A stretch of DNA of 64,000 nucleotides from Sternotherus odoratus (GCA_032164245.1 JAVMKO010000001.1:64152892-64216891); one strand, 5' to 3'. Counted from the first letter of the stretch, positions 33,283 to 45,049 are shown. Notes: generated by a model not told the origin, from the sequence alone. Translations and numbers: made by a program.

Positions 33283-33430
33283 ATGTGTCTAAACAGCAAT
33301 TATATACCTGCAGCCAGCCCACAACAGTCGATTTGGGCTCCCGGGGCTCAGGCTGTGGGTCTGTTTTATTGCAGTGTAGATATTTGGGCTTGGGCTTGGC
33401 CACAGCCTGCGCTCTGGGACCATCCCACCT
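33283..33430. repeat. Small Harbinger/hAT-like MITE
   Basis: ATGTGTCTAAACAGCAATTA faces TTTTATTGCAGTGTAGATAT across a GC-rich centre (AGCCAGCCCA .. GGCTGTGGG). A related GGCTTGGGCTTGGCCACAG unit follows to about 33430. The 'tctaaacagcaatt/attgcagtgtaga' frame is common in turtle MITEs. No clear duplication. Confidence 0.5.
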
Positions 33431-33799
33431 TGTATTCCTACCTGGAATACTTAAGGATAAGTAGTGCAGTAGAGAGAGCAGAGGAGTATGAACAGAAGGA
33501 CATTCAAAACATGTCCTTAGTGGAAAAATAATTAAATCTCTTTTTATCTATCTAAATACACATGAGTTTGACTGTGAAATTAAATGGATAGAACAGAAAC
33601 ATCTTGGATATTCAAAATAAAATATGGAAGAGAGGGAAAAAATGAAATCACATTCTAGTTCTGTTTGCAGTATAGATGACATGGGGGTTCGCTCTACTTG
33701 ATTTTGAGTTCTTTATACTGACAGCATTTAGAGAAGAACTTATGAGAATACTCTTTTGGTAACCTAGTAAATAATTTTTTTCCTTTTGTTAAAAGCATC

Positions 33800-34005
33800 A
33801 GTGATGTGGTTTGTGGTTAAGACATTGCACTGGACTATACTTCTGACTTTGCCTCAGGCTTGTTCTGTGATCTTGGGCAAGTCATCTTAACCCTCCGTGC
33901 CTCAGTGTTACACCTGTAAAATGTAAATAATAATACTGCACTTATCTTTCTCTCACTCTCTCTTTGTCTGTCTTGTCTATTTAGCATTTAAATCCTCAGA
34001 GCAGG
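33800..34005 (+). mobile_element. MIR SINE
   Basis: The order of blocks matches MIR. A tRNA-like head (GTGATGTGGTTTGTGGTTAAG, then ACATTGCACTGGACTA) is followed by the core CTGTGATCTTGGGCAAGTCA and then CTTAACCCTCCGTGCCTCAG, and by CACCTGTAAAATG and AATAATAATACTGCACTTAT. The TAGCATTTAAATCCTCAG tail is less sure. It is an old amniote-wide SINE, diverged as expected. Confidence 0.85.
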
Positions 34006-34009
34006 GACT

Positions 34010-34720
34010 GCCTCTTTCTGGCCATGAGCCAGTGCCCATTAAAGTCAATGGAAATACTCATTGAGTTCATTGAGATCTGGATTAGGCCTTCTGAATACAG
34101 GTGCTGCATTTAGTACATTGCCATCCTGATCTTAGTTGAAGCCTCAGATTGTTAATATAATACAAATAATTAAAACAGTCCAGTCCGCTACCGAAGATGC
34201 AAAATTAGTAACAACAATCACTACCTTTGTTTCATCTCAACAATGTTTTTTATAATTTAAGAGCTAAATGGCACCTTCTAATTTTATGAATGAAAGAGCA
34301 CGAGGACCCAGCTGTATTGCCTTTATGGGTCCAAGAATTGTATGGGGGTTATCCAAGCCAGGTGATCTGTGAAACTTTAATTCAGCATTATTTGTACAGA
34401 TTGATAAAACCATACAAAATTAGCACCTATCCTAGACCCTAGCAACCCATCATTATTGAAAAACACTATCAAACATTAGGACAACACAGCATCAACCTTC
34501 ATCTTGAAGAGCAATCTACAGGGGCTAACTTTTGTTTTTGTTATGAACAGAGTTCCAAACACCTTGATCCTCAGTCTTGTCATCACACTGTCTGACTTCT
34601 TATAGTCATTGTCTTGTAGAGATGAGTTGAAGCTGGAGAGAGTAGCTAAAATCCTTGTCTCGGTTTATAATTACTTTTGCCCACACATCAATATCCTTGC
34701 CCCTTCCCTCTTTGAGATTC
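34010..34720. other. Unique DNA, no gene seen
   Basis: Nothing recognised apart from an AAAGTCAATGGAAA word near 34042 of the kind seen in the old palindromic repeats. Confidence 0.5.
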
Positions 34721-34988
34721 AGGCCTTGTCTAGTTACCATTTTAAGCGCTGCAACTTTCTTGTTCAAGGGTGTGCAGAAACACACCCCAGAATGCTGCAA
34801 GTTTTAGTCCAGTAAAGTGGCTCTAGAGACCGCACTCCGCACTCACAGCTACCCTGCTCATGGGGGTGGGTCTTTTACAGTGCTGGGAGATCTCTCTCCC
34901 AGTGCTGGTGCCGCAGCTACACAGTCACTCTAAAGTGCTGCTGCGGCAGTGCTATCACAGTAGCACTTTAACAATCCTAGTGAATACA
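34721..34988. mobile_element. Harbinger-like MITE, abutted by an LTR
   Basis: Starts AGGCCTTGTCTAGTTACC, holds CAGAAACACACCCCAGAATG and the palindromic GCTGGGAGATCTCTCTCCCAG near 34880-34902, and ends AGCACTTTAACAATCCTAG then TGAATACAT. This matches a turtle MITE type with GTCTAC..GTAGAC ends as I recall. The right end is diverged and meets the LTR at 34992, so the LTR may have inserted at or next to it. Confidence 0.6.
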
Positions 34989-34991
34989 TAC

Positions 34992-35798
34992 TGTCATAAG
35001 CATAAAGTAGCCTAGAATTCCTGCTTACCTGTATGGGGGTAAGAAGCCAAAAAAAAAAAAACCTGTTTGGAACCTGACCAAAAGAACCAATGGGGACCGA
35101 AGACGTTTTCAAGTCTGGGGGAGTCTGTGTGCTTTGTCTGTTTTGTTCGTTCGCTCCGGGGCTTTCAGAGGAGCCAGAAGTTTCTTCTCTCCACCTAATT
35201 CTATATTCTCTAACCAGAAATCAGTAAGTAATTTATGCAGGCAAGGCTTATTAGTTATATTTGTTTCTCAGTTATGAATTTCTCAGTTTTTTTGGGAAAT
35301 ATCCATGTGTTTTTTTGGTAACTTTGAGAATTCAGCAGAGGGGGGAATTCCTATGTGGTGTGGGTTTTTCTTTGATTCTTTTTGTGACTGTAAAGTGTTT
35401 TTCCACTATTTCCTATAGAGATATTTTGTTTCTCTCCTTTTCCTTTAATTAAAATTCTTCTTTTAAGAATACGACTGCTTTGTTTTCCATTGTGTAGATC
35501 CAGGGCCTTTTGGATCAGGCTCACCTAGCAGAATTGGTAAAGGGTTTTTCTCAAGCTTTTCCCAGGAAGGGAGGTATAGGTTTGGTGGGATTTTGGGGGA
35601 GAGAGGTGGCTTCAAGGGGCCCTGCCCCTAATTCTTGGGGTGCACTTGATGGTGGCAGCATACTGTTCCTCCAGGTACAGAAGAAGCTTGTACCTGGGGA
35701 AGTTTTAACCTAAGCTGGTAAAATAAGCTTGGGGGGTCTTTTCATGGGGGTTCCCACATCTATACCCTAGAGTTCAGAGTGAGGAGGCAACCCTGACA
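34992..35798 (+). mobile_element. Solo LTR, 807 bp
   Basis: Begins TGTCATAAGCATAAAGT and ends GAGGCAACCCTGACA (TG..CA). Flanks CATAC (34987-34991) and CGTAC (35799-35803) agree at 4 of 5. It includes a TAATTAAAATTCTTC polyadenylation-like stretch near 35445 and GTGGTGGCAGCATA-like sequence near 35650 that I associate with a turtle LTR family. The terminal TTCAGAGTG..CCTGACA block resembles the minus-strand end of the LTR at 19633-20663. No internal genes adjoin. Confidence 0.72.
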
Positions 35799-35804
35799 CG
35801 TACC

Positions 35805-36318
35805 CGTACATTTGTGCCTTCAAAATGAGTTACAGACACAAATCTGGGTAATTTCAGCTCCCTCTACTTACCAGAGTAAGGAAAGCAAACCTTGTAGATT
35901 TGTGCCTTACGATTAGATTATGAGTGCAAATGTTACTTGTAAAATGGAGGTTGGCCTTCTGAGAATTTACCTCTATATGTTAATGGCCTATCTCATCAAC
36001 AGACAGCCTCATCAACAGCTATCTTACCTAGGGTTTTATACTGCTGCCCATCTCTGCAGTATCTGAGCACCTTCCGCATCAAATCAATAGCAATAGTAAA
36101 GTCTCTGGTCACAAGGGGCTTGATGATGTCTCTGGCACTTCTTTCTTTTCACGGTAAAAATTCTGCTTGGGGCAGGGTTTTGTTTGTTCTGGGTTGTTTT
36201 GGTAGGGGTTTAATGATAGAAGGGGATGGATATTTGGGTTCAAAATCCTGGTCAGAGATTGTCCAAACCTGTGGTTTTCATTTGGGCATATCCACATAAT
36301 TGACTATTACAACTATTT
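35805..36318. other. Unique DNA, no gene seen
   Basis: Nothing recognised. Confidence 0.5.
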
Positions 36319-36616
36319 GGGGCTTGTCTAGATGAAGAGTGAGTTAATGCATGGCAACCTGAGGGTGAGGGTGGAAATCTATCCTGAGCTAGCGTGCTGT
36401 GCATTAACTGTTCCTGTGGACCTTGCTACCACTCACAAAAAAATTCCTTTGTGCTCATTGACCTATTTCATTTTGAATGGCAGCACATCAGTGCTCACTA
36501 GGGAACCTTTACTGCATGGTTGCAGGTTCCGTAGTGACAATTAGAGCCTGGCAGGCTAGTGCACTGTAGATTCACAGACCAGCTTGTCTTGTGCTACCTG
36601 TTCATCCAGACGAGCC
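36319..36616. mobile_element. MITE with GGCTTGTCTAGATGAA ends
   Basis: The left end GGCTTGTCTAGATGAAG (from about 36321) pairs with the right end read inward, GGCTCGTCTGGATGAAC (from about 36615), 14 of 17. The interior has GAGTTAATGCATGGC, CTAGCGTGCTGTGCATTAAC and CAGTGCTCACTAGGGAACC words typical of a turtle Harbinger-like MITE. No clear 3-bp duplication. The overlapping 36332-36822 frames are not genes. Confidence 0.7.
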
Positions 36617-36937
36617 ATTTTTCAGACCGAGGGACCATGGACTTGTTCCTGCAAGGTGCTGATCCAGAAAAGCACCTTTTGGTCCTCATCCAGAAAAGCA
36701 TGTGCATAATGCTAGGCATAAGAGTAGTCAATGAGACTACTAATATGATTAAAGTCAGACATGTTCTTAAATGCATTGATGGGGCAAATGTTCAACACCT
36801 TGAAGGAACAAGCTCTATGTAAAATACATTGGTGGTATAGTTGTGAGCATAGATGCCTTCGAAGCAGTTGACCTGGGTTTGACTCCTAGCCAATGCAGGG
36901 ATGTGATGTTTTCCTGGCCAAGAATTGGTTTGTGGAG

Positions 36938-37131
36938 GGAGGGATAGCTCAATGGTTTGAGCATTGGCCTGCGAAACCCAGCGTTGTGAGCTCAGTCTTT
37001 GAGGGGGCCATTTAGGGATATAGGGCAAAAATGTGTTGGATGATTTAATTGGGGATTGGTCCTGCTTTGATCAGGGGGTTGGATTAGACGATCTCCTGAG
37101 GTCCCATCCAACCCTGATATTCTATGATTCA
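36938..37131 (+). mobile_element. Cry-type tRNA-Lys SINE
   Basis: The tRNA-like head GAGGGATAGCTCAATGGTTT then GAGCATTGGCCTGCG contains the polymerase III A box (36945-36963) and a diverged B box near 36981-36997 (GTTGTGAGCTCAGTC). It is followed by GAGGGGGCCATTTAGGG, a short spacer, and a 3' tail identical in layout to the CR1 tails here: GGGATTGGTCCTGCTTTGAT, CAGGGGGTTGGATTAGACGA and GTCCCATCCAACCC, ending ATATTCTATGATTCATG. A shared tail lets the SINE use CR1 machinery. SINEs of this structure are characteristic of cryptodiran turtles, so this is the main clue to the organism. Confidence 0.93.
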
Positions 37132-37234
37132 TGTTTGTATTAAATAACTGCTAAAACTCAGTGGTCCTAATCCTGATTTCACTTACACCTCTAAGTAACT
37201 CTCAGTGTAACACCATTGACTTCCATAGTTACTT

Positions 37235-40155
37235 CTGTATATACCCTGTTTTAGATACATTTAGAAACAGGTCCAGAAGTTGTTGACATTTTCTGCTAGC
37301 AAGCGCTCACTTACTTACTGCACAATAACTTCGCTGAATCTAATCAAAATGAATGTTGTATTTGAGAACCTGCATTTAATGTACCAGGGTATTTCCCATG
37401 CATGGGTCTGGTAAATGAAGTGAAATGATGATTCTAACAAAACAAGACAATGTGTTGTTTAAAGAAATCCTGAAAAACAAGTCAAATCTAGTGAAAGAAA
37501 ATTTACACTATAGTTGTCTCATACCAGGCCAGAGTTTACATTTCAATACTGATGCTGATGGAGAGATTTTTCGAGTATATCAAACACCACATTGCAATAT
37601 TTGTTTTGCTTGTGTTTGCCTTCTCCCATAAGATCAACTGACAGTATCAACACAAAATTGACCAGTTTTTATGGTGTAATTTATACCATTCCTTCTTGTT
37701 TTCTATATTATTTTTCCTAAACTTTATTCTTGTGGAATGATACATTTTCACTTAGTGAAACTTAGACAGCCGTCAGTTTGAAAGTACTTCAATATGTAAT
37801 TTAATTCAACTTAAAAATTAATTCAATATTTCAAATAGGGGTTTCTCTTGTGCTTGCTCATTTGTTTTCTATAATGAATTCAATACTTAAACTGATTTAC
37901 ATTTGAAAGCAACCCAAATTCTAAACTGATTTTGTTTTTAAAAATATAAATCTATTTAACCTTCAATGGTGACAAGGGCTCTTTCCCTGGGAATTACAGT
38001 TCCTGCATTGAGCATTTCCAGAGCAAGCAAAATATATGATTTTTATCTTAGACATGTATCATTTCCTACTATAGCTGGTTGGATTATTTGTTGTCAATAA
38101 AACATCCTAAAAATTTAACCCTTTTTTGTGTTTTTGAATCATTCATGAACCAGTCATAATTTCTACAACCATATTTTTATTGATAACATTGTTCACCAAA
38201 TAGATTATGCAAATAAATTTTAAATTATTATAGGCCTCCTATATTAGAGGGTCTCTGAATTTATTTAGGAATGTTCCGGACGGGAGAATCCTGAGTACAG
38301 CAATCCAGCCTTGGCATGATGCCTTGGAGAAGAGAGAGACTTCTGCTTCCAGGATGAGGAGAGCCTACTTTCGGATTCAGAGGCAGCATGCAATGGACTC
38401 CATTTTTGTGAGGAGCTGAGATCATGGCCAGGGGAATGGAGATTGCTTTGCGGAGCTCTCTCCAAGCCAGGTGGTGCTACTGAGAAACTGCTGGGACTTG
38501 ACCAAGCAGGGAATCAAGAAGGCTATTGTTGGGGGATTCATTGGAACCAGGGCTAAGAATATTGTGGTGATTGGAACTGACTGAGGTTGGTATGTTGGCA
38601 ATGAAGTCAGCAAGAGTAACCACCACCTTTGTTGTTTGGGAAAATGCTTTCAGGGGAACAGGGATTGCAAAGAGATTTTAAGGGCTTTCTCTCAGTCTGA
38701 GAAGTGGTCTTATTGGCTAATCAGGATCCAGGGTTACTGACCTCTGGTTATAACAATTCTTGTCTTCAGAGAGGTCAAGAAACTTGAAATGATCCCAAGT
38801 TAGAATTTCTCTGTCTTTTGTTGCCTTGGCTCAGGCTAGACTACTTTACTGAACCATCAGAGTGATGTCCTGGCTTTAGGATCTTCGGATGTTCCCATGC
38901 AAGCATCTAGATTTCTGAAATATGGGGGGTGCATACTCCAAGGTGAGGTAAACGGTGCCAGTGTATATGGAAGTCCATTTTCATTTACTACTGTAAACTG
39001 CATTTGTTAATTGATTTATTGATTCAAAGTGGTTATGACATTTTAATTAATCTCAGTCTTGTATCATGTTTTCCTAAATTGTTAAGTAAAGCTGTGTTAA
39101 CTGTAGTCTAAGAGTGTATTGCTTGTATATTGGTACTTTTGGGTTAGCATAGATTAGCTCAGGTTTTTTCCGGAAGCTCCCAAGGCATGCAACTGAGCAT
39201 GTACAGGCCAAGCAAGGTGCTGCCAAGATTATTTTTTCTTTATAAGTAAATGGACAGCAGCAGAGCAGTGGATAGAGGATTCCCACCTATCCAACATCAC
39301 CACTGGGATACTCAGAATCTCCGTTACTGTCAACAATATCAGGCATCTGGGCACACAGGTGAATGTTGCCTGCTTCCAAGTAACTCAGGAAGGGAATAAG
39401 AGGGTTATGCTATTTTTTGCCTGACAGTTTGCTTTGATAATTTGCCCTTTGCCCTTCATGGTATATGTCTGATTATCTGAATCACATTTGCCTCTTGATT
39501 GGATGGCTGAATATTTTAAGACAAGATAAAGATGAATATTTAATGATTATCCGAAGGCATGTTGGCCCAAATACTCAAATACCCAGACATTTATGAGTCT
39601 GTCTTCCTCTTTAGGTACTTTAGTCTGCCATTTAGGCACCACTGACCTTTTCAAAACTGTCACTCAGCTGCCATCTAATCACAGAGTGCCTAAGTCTCTG
39701 CCAATTGGCATTCAGAAAGCCACCTGAGCTCTGATACTTCCCCAAAACTAATGCACGGTTTGGAGCCCTCAGTCAAGCTGAAGCCCCAGAGGCTCTGAAG
39801 TGGGATTCTCAAATGAAGTGATAGAATCCATACTTCACCAGTGGGGCCCAATCCTGTATGAGCATTCTCTGAACATGTCTAAAACCTGATATCAGTCAGA
39901 CACCATAGCAGAGGGCCAGATGCAGGCCACTGTTGAGGGAGAGGATGGAACCTACACAAAAGAAAGCCAGGGTCACAAGGAAATGTAGGCTAAACATGAG
40001 AGGTACTGAGTGTAAATAATAAATAGAGAGAGAGAGAGATACATGGTTTCGGGCTACAAGGGCATGGGCTACCTAAGTGGCTGACCTGGCTGAAGCACCT
40101 ACCTCCAGGAAAGGGAATGCAACTGAGGATCCTGAGCAGAAGGAGGTATCTCTCT
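37235..40155. other. Unique DNA, no gene seen
   Basis: About 2.9 kb. Composition becomes less AT-rich between 38265 and 38900, where minus-strand frames of 63-66 codons occur, but no family is recognised. An AGAGAGAGAGAG run lies at 40026-40038. Confidence 0.5.
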
Positions 40156-40159
40156 CTGG

Positions 40160-40555
40160 TACCAAAGATGCCTGTGGCACCTTAAAGACTAACTAAAGTT
40201 TTCAAGCATAAGCTTTCATGGGCTAATACCCACTTCATCGGATGCAAGCAGTGGAAGTGTCCAGGGGCAGGTATAGAAAAGTAGGCAAGAACCAGGTAGG
40301 AGGTAACAAGGTTAGTCCAATCAGCCTGAACCAGCTTGTTATCTCAAATCAGGGAGGGTGAGGTATTCCTCTAGCAGCTGAATTGGAGCTGTGAACTCGA
40401 AGAGAGGAGAAGCTGTTTTTGTAATTAGCAAGCCATTCAAGATCTTTGTTCAATCCCAGATTGATTGTGTCAAATTTGCAAATGAATTGCAGCTCTGCAG
40501 TTTCTCTTTGCAGTCTGGTCTTGTCTTTCTCTTTGCAGTCTGGTCTTTTCTACAG
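40160..40555 (-). mobile_element. Penelope-like retroelement 3' part (end of GIY-YIG protein and tail)
   Basis: The minus strand encodes KDKTRLQRETAELQFICKFD, then TINLGLNKDLEWLANYKNSF and SSLRVHSS.., ending at a TGA at about 40353. The RLQRE.AELQFI..FDT....LNKD pattern matches the region after the GIY-YIG endonuclease in Penelope-like elements of turtles, as I recall it. A 3' untranslated part follows, with CCGATGAAGTGGGTATTAG, CATGAAAGCTTATGCTTG and TTAGTCTTTAAGGTGCCAC. The same tail occurs at 58487-58582 and 62387-62572. A 23-bp local duplication (TTTCTCTTTGCAGTCTGGTC twice) lies at 40500-40550 next to the inversion point. Confidence 0.82.
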
Positions 40556-40725
40556 CCAAGCACTGAAGTACAATCGTATTTGCTCCAACCCCTCAGACAG
40601 AGACCAACACCTACAAGATCTTCACTAAGCTTTCTCAAAACTACAATACCCGCACAAGGAAATAAGGACACAGATCAACAGAGCCAGACGTGTAACCAGA
40701 AGCCTTTGGTTACATACACTAGCAA
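40556..40725 (+). mobile_element. Penelope-like fragment, inverted upstream part
   Basis: The plus strand encodes CSNPSDRDQHLQDLH then a stop, then AFSKLQYPHKEIRTQINRAR and RVTRS. This resembles the linker between reverse transcriptase and GIY-YIG domains of the same Penelope-like family. It lies head-to-head with the minus-strand 3' part at 40160-40555, so the insertion has an inverted junction at about 40555. Degraded, with a stop and no start. Confidence 0.65.
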
Positions 40726-40729
40726 GTCA

Positions 40730-41197
40730 GTTAAAAAAAATAATATAGGAGTGGTTCAGTATTCTCAATTGAGTGATTAGACAAGTTGAAATTTGTATCC
40801 ACTTCTCCTGAAAAGGCAGCAGCTGAGTGTCGTGCTCCAAAGTTTAACACATTTGGCTGGGAGAAGTGAGTCATGGCTGTAAAGTCTCCCTTGGAAAGAA
40901 AAGTGTGTAATCTCCTAGCTGGATGGAAACAAACAAGGTCATCCTAGCAACTGCTGAAACCAGATCAACGAATAGGTTGGAAACACTAGTACCAAATGGC
41001 AGGTGAATACCTCACAGTTAATCAGATGTGCCATTTAACATTATTTAAGTCAGTTTACTGTCATATAACTTGTATGGCTTGTCTATGTCATATTTTAAAG
41101 CTGTCATTAAGCCTGCCCCAGCACAAGATATTACTGATTCTACAGTCCTTATGCAGTTAGATCTCCCTCCCTAACTCCGTTGATGACTCATGCAGGG
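40730..41197. other. Unique DNA, no gene seen
   Basis: Nothing recognised. Confidence 0.5.
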
Positions 41198-42436
41198 TGT
41201 GATGTTACACCCCATATTCTTTATAGAAATAAAGAATTGGTTATGATATGAATATGGCATAACAAAGATATATTTTATGCCAGATTGCTCATGTAAGACA
41301 TCATTGGGAAGGTTACGAATTACTGAATGTGATTATCCAATGTGTATACATGTACTATTTCTGTATCTGAAGTTAGGAGTATTGACTATGTAACAATACA
41401 ACTGAATGTGTACTTGGGGGAAACACCCACCAGTCAGTAAGCAATTAGACTCAATGGGCCATTAGAAAAAGACAATGAGTCTTTGAAGATGTGGATCTCC
41501 CCTCTGCCTGGAGTTCCTTTCTATGGACACTGCAAATAAACCTGGTTTCATAGTTGCTTTCACAGTGCAAGGTCTGGTGATGAGATTTCCTGATGGAAAA
41601 TACCACCTTGGACACTGCTGGTACTTCTCCTCTATAGGGTAATGAGGATCAAACAAGGCATCCTTAGGTAAATCCTTTTTAAGGCTGGGGAGGAGGTTAA
41701 TCTGGATTCTCCTCCATTGCCTACCTGAGAAGAAAGACTGCTGAAGGTACCTGAAGAGAAAAAGGAACTAATCTGAGAGGAAAGGGATGAGTGCAGATTG
41801 AGACAAGAGTCCAGTCTGTAAAAAGAAATAACCAGAAGTCTAAGATACAGAAACTCAGCAACTTGCTAAGAACAACATTCAGATTGAGAAATTATTTCTT
41901 GAAATCAGTTGTTTTAAGATCTTAAGTGTAGTATGCATGTTTGGTCTTATTTGCTTGGTAATCTGCTTTGTTCTGTTTGCTATCACTTATAATCATTTAG
42001 AATCTTTTTTTTTAGTTAATAAACTTAGTTCTTGTTTATAACATAACCCAGTTTGTGAAATCCATATCTGGGAGAAGGCGGGAGTGGGAGTGGGACAAGA
42101 AGCTGTGCATACCTCTCCTCACACTGAGAGAGTGGGCGTATTTTTATGAACTTGTACTGTGCAGATCTTTCTATACAGAATGAGAAAATATACCTTGGGT
42201 CTGCACTCCAAGGGAGGTGGGCACCTGAGTTCTGGGGAAAATCCCCTAAACTAAATCTTCCCAGAGCTGATCTGAGTGTCTGTGTCTTTCTGCAGATGAG
42301 TGTGGCCCTACCTGTGGGTGTGCTAGAGGAAGCTTAAGAGCCTGGCTCAGCAAGACAGGGTAAAGGGGGCCCACGCTGGTGAAATAGGCAGGCTCAGTGG
42401 TATCCCAGTACATCAGGTGGCACCTTAAAGGTCACA
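41198..42436 (+). mobile_element. LTR-like element (family L2), probably a solo LTR
   Basis: Starts TGTGATGTTACACCCC and may end AAAGGTCACA, giving TGTGA/TCACA inverted tips. Inside are ATTTGCTTGGTAATCTGC then TTTGTTCTGTTTGCTATC, and TTAATAAACTTAGTTCTTG with an AATAAA near 42018. A homologous order of blocks is found in the LTR-like element at 51506-52675. The possible duplication AGGG/TGGG is weak, so the limits are uncertain. No retroviral genes. Confidence 0.55.
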
Positions 42437-43635
42437 TGGGATTACTCATGACTTGGGTTCTGAAATATTATACAGGAACAGACTCCTGTGCTCCAGGTCT
42501 CAACACCATTCAGATCAGTCACCCTTCAGTCTGAACAGAGGGGCATCCAGGCCAAATCTCAGTGGAGTTGCAATGCTGTGCACCAGATCACAATGCTGGT
42601 CACAGGAATTTGGCTTGGCTGCCCTTCCTTCTGTACAGAGAGGCAGCCATGTCAAATTTCAGCGGTGTTGCAACTGCATAGCGGAATTGGCATTCCAGAT
42701 CAGTCTGGTCAGAGCTATGCTGATTTAGTATTGCACCACTGCTTAAAATGTGGCCCAGGGATGCTTTCCGGCTCCCAGTCCCACAGCCTGTGGAACTTTG
42801 AGCAAGTGCAAAAAATTTTGAAGGAGGGTATTCATCCCCCTGCCCTCAACTGCCCTAATTGGCACCACTGGTGTATACTGCTGATTCTACAAATATTTGA
42901 ATAGCCTTTACTCGCAGACATAGTCTTTCTGAGTTCAATAGGATTATCCACATAAAAGAAAAGGATTACTCAGTGTGTAAAGCTACTGGAGTTTGTCTCA
43001 GATTCCTGATGAAACACTAAAATACTGATCCACCCTTCATGATGTTCATCTTCATTCAGCACTGGCCTTCTCCCACTGACATGTGTAAGTTTTGCCATTG
43101 ACTTCAACAGGAGCAGGACTGAGTCACAAAGTACGTTAACAGCTACTTCAGTCCATCCCTATCCAGCAAATTACTAAAGCACATACTCATCTTTAGCAAT
43201 TTGCTGAATAAGATTAAGGTTAAGCATGTGCTTAAATGCTTTTCTAAATCAAGCCTTAAGCAAGCAACCATTAAATAAATGAATTGGATTTGTGAACTGC
43301 ATGGTGTCTGCATGGAAGATGGTTTTTTCATATTTAATTTTAAAAGGTTTCCATAGTAAAATGACTCCTTTATAAAAGGAAATAACAACTACTTGATGCT
43401 GCAGCCATTGATCTCAGTGGAAAAGCTTTTCTGTTGGCCTCAAATGGAGCAGTAGTAGGCCGTTAGTTATTATAAATTCTTTATAGTTTCAACAGGCTTA
43501 TGTGATGTGGTCAAAACACATTAGTCAGTTTGCTGAAATGCTGTTTCTGATTATTGCAGAAGCAACAAATGTCTTTAATTTGATGCCTTGTCACAGTACA
43601 TAAAATGTATTTATATAATAGAATTCTACTATAAT
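42437..43635. other. No gene seen; degenerate duplication at 42515-42720
   Basis: CAGAGGGGCATCCAGGCCAA, then TCTCAGTGGAGTTGCAA, is followed about 100 bp on by CAGAGAGGCAGCCATGTCAA, then TTTCAGCGGTGTTGCAA: a diverged tandem duplication of roughly 100 bp. The overlapping plus-strand frames (42453-42904) arise from it and show no domain. Confidence 0.5.
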
Positions 43636-43639
43636 TCTT

Positions 43640-44905
43640 TGAGGGGGTCAACAAGCACGTGGACAAGGGGGATCCAATGGATATAGCATATTTAGATTTT
43701 CAGATAGCCTTTGACAAGGTCCCTCACCAAAGGCTCTTAAGCAAAGTAAGCTGTCATGGTATAAGAGGGACAGTCCTCTCATGGATTGGTAACTGGTTAA
43801 AAGATGGGAAACAAAGGATAGGAATAAATGGTCAGTTTTCAAAATGGAGAGAGGTAAAATAGTGGTGACCCCCAGCAGTCTGTACTGGGACCAGTCCTAT
43901 TCAACATTCATAAATGATCTGGAAAAGGGGTTAACAGTGAGGTGGCTAACTTTGCAGATGATAAAGACTACTCAAGAAAGTTAAGTCCCAAGCAGACTGA
44001 GAAGAGATATAAAAGGTTCTTTCAAAACTGGATGACTGGGCAACAAAATGGCAGATGAAATTCAGTGTTGATAAATGCAAAGTAATGAACATTGGAAAAC
44101 ATAATCCCAACTATACATATAAAATTATGGGGTCTAAATTATCTGTTGCCACTCAAGAAAGAGATCTTGGAGTCATTGTGGATAGTTCTCTGAGAACATC
44201 TACTCAATGTGCAGTGGCAGTCCTAAAAGTGAATAGATGTTGGGCATCATTAAGAAAGAGATAGATAATAAGACATGAAATATCATATTTTCTTTATATA
44301 AATCCATGGTTCGCCCACGTCTTGAATACTGCATGCAGAAGTCGTCTTCCTATCAGAAAAAAATATTTTAGAATTGGAAAAGCTTCAGAAAAGGGCAACA
44401 AAAATGAGGAATGGCTTCCATATGAGGAAACATAAATAAGACTGGGAATTTTCATCTTGGAAAAGAGAACTAAGGGAGGATATGATAGAGGTTTATAAAA
44501 TCTTGACTGGTGTGGAGAAAGTAAATAAGGATGTGTTATTTACGCCTTCTCATAACACACGAACTAGGAGTCACCAAATGAAATTAATGGGCAGCAGGTT
44601 TAAAACAAACAAAAGGAAGTATTTTTTCACACAACACACAATCAACCTGTGGAACTCTTTGCCGAAGGATGTTATGAAGGCCAAGACTATAACAGTATTC
44701 AAGAAAGTGCTAGATAAGTTCATGAAGGATAGGTCCATCAATGGCTATTAGCCAGGATGGGCAGGGATGGTGTTCCTAGGTTCTGTTTGGCAGAAGTTGG
44801 GAATGGGTCACAGGAAATGGACCACTTGATGATTACTTGTTCAATTCATTCCCTCTGGGGCACCTGACATTGGCCCCTGACCCAGTACGGCTGTTCTTAT
44901 CTGAA
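43640..44905 (+). mobile_element. CR1/L3-type LINE, 5'-truncated, decayed
   Basis: ORF2 pieces in changing frames. 43659-43862 has AYLDFQIAFDKVPHQRLLSK, the reverse transcriptase motif A region (LDF..AFD.VPH). It continues with the GPVLF-like block near 43885 (ctgggaccagtcctattc) and FADD-like DNA near 43955. 44055-44264 encodes KFSVDKCKVMNIGKHN and ERDLGVIVDSSL. 44482-44751 encodes the C-terminus: [20 protein letters not shown], then KVLDKFMKD. The 3' part has CATTCCCTCTGGGGCACCTG and ACCCAGTACGGCTGTTCTTA, which is the tail of a turtle CR1/L3 subfamily different from the other copies here. Frameshifts and stops show it is inactive. Confidence 0.9.
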
Positions 44906-45049
44906 TTTCCTGAGAAAGCTAAACAAATACTTCAAAAATGGAGCAAGTCACAGTTAAAAGGAGTCTCTCATCACAGTGTATTTGTATTTTGTATTTGTAT
45001 TCTTAATCCAAGAAAAAGGAGACATATACATTAGAGCTATTCTAAGAGT

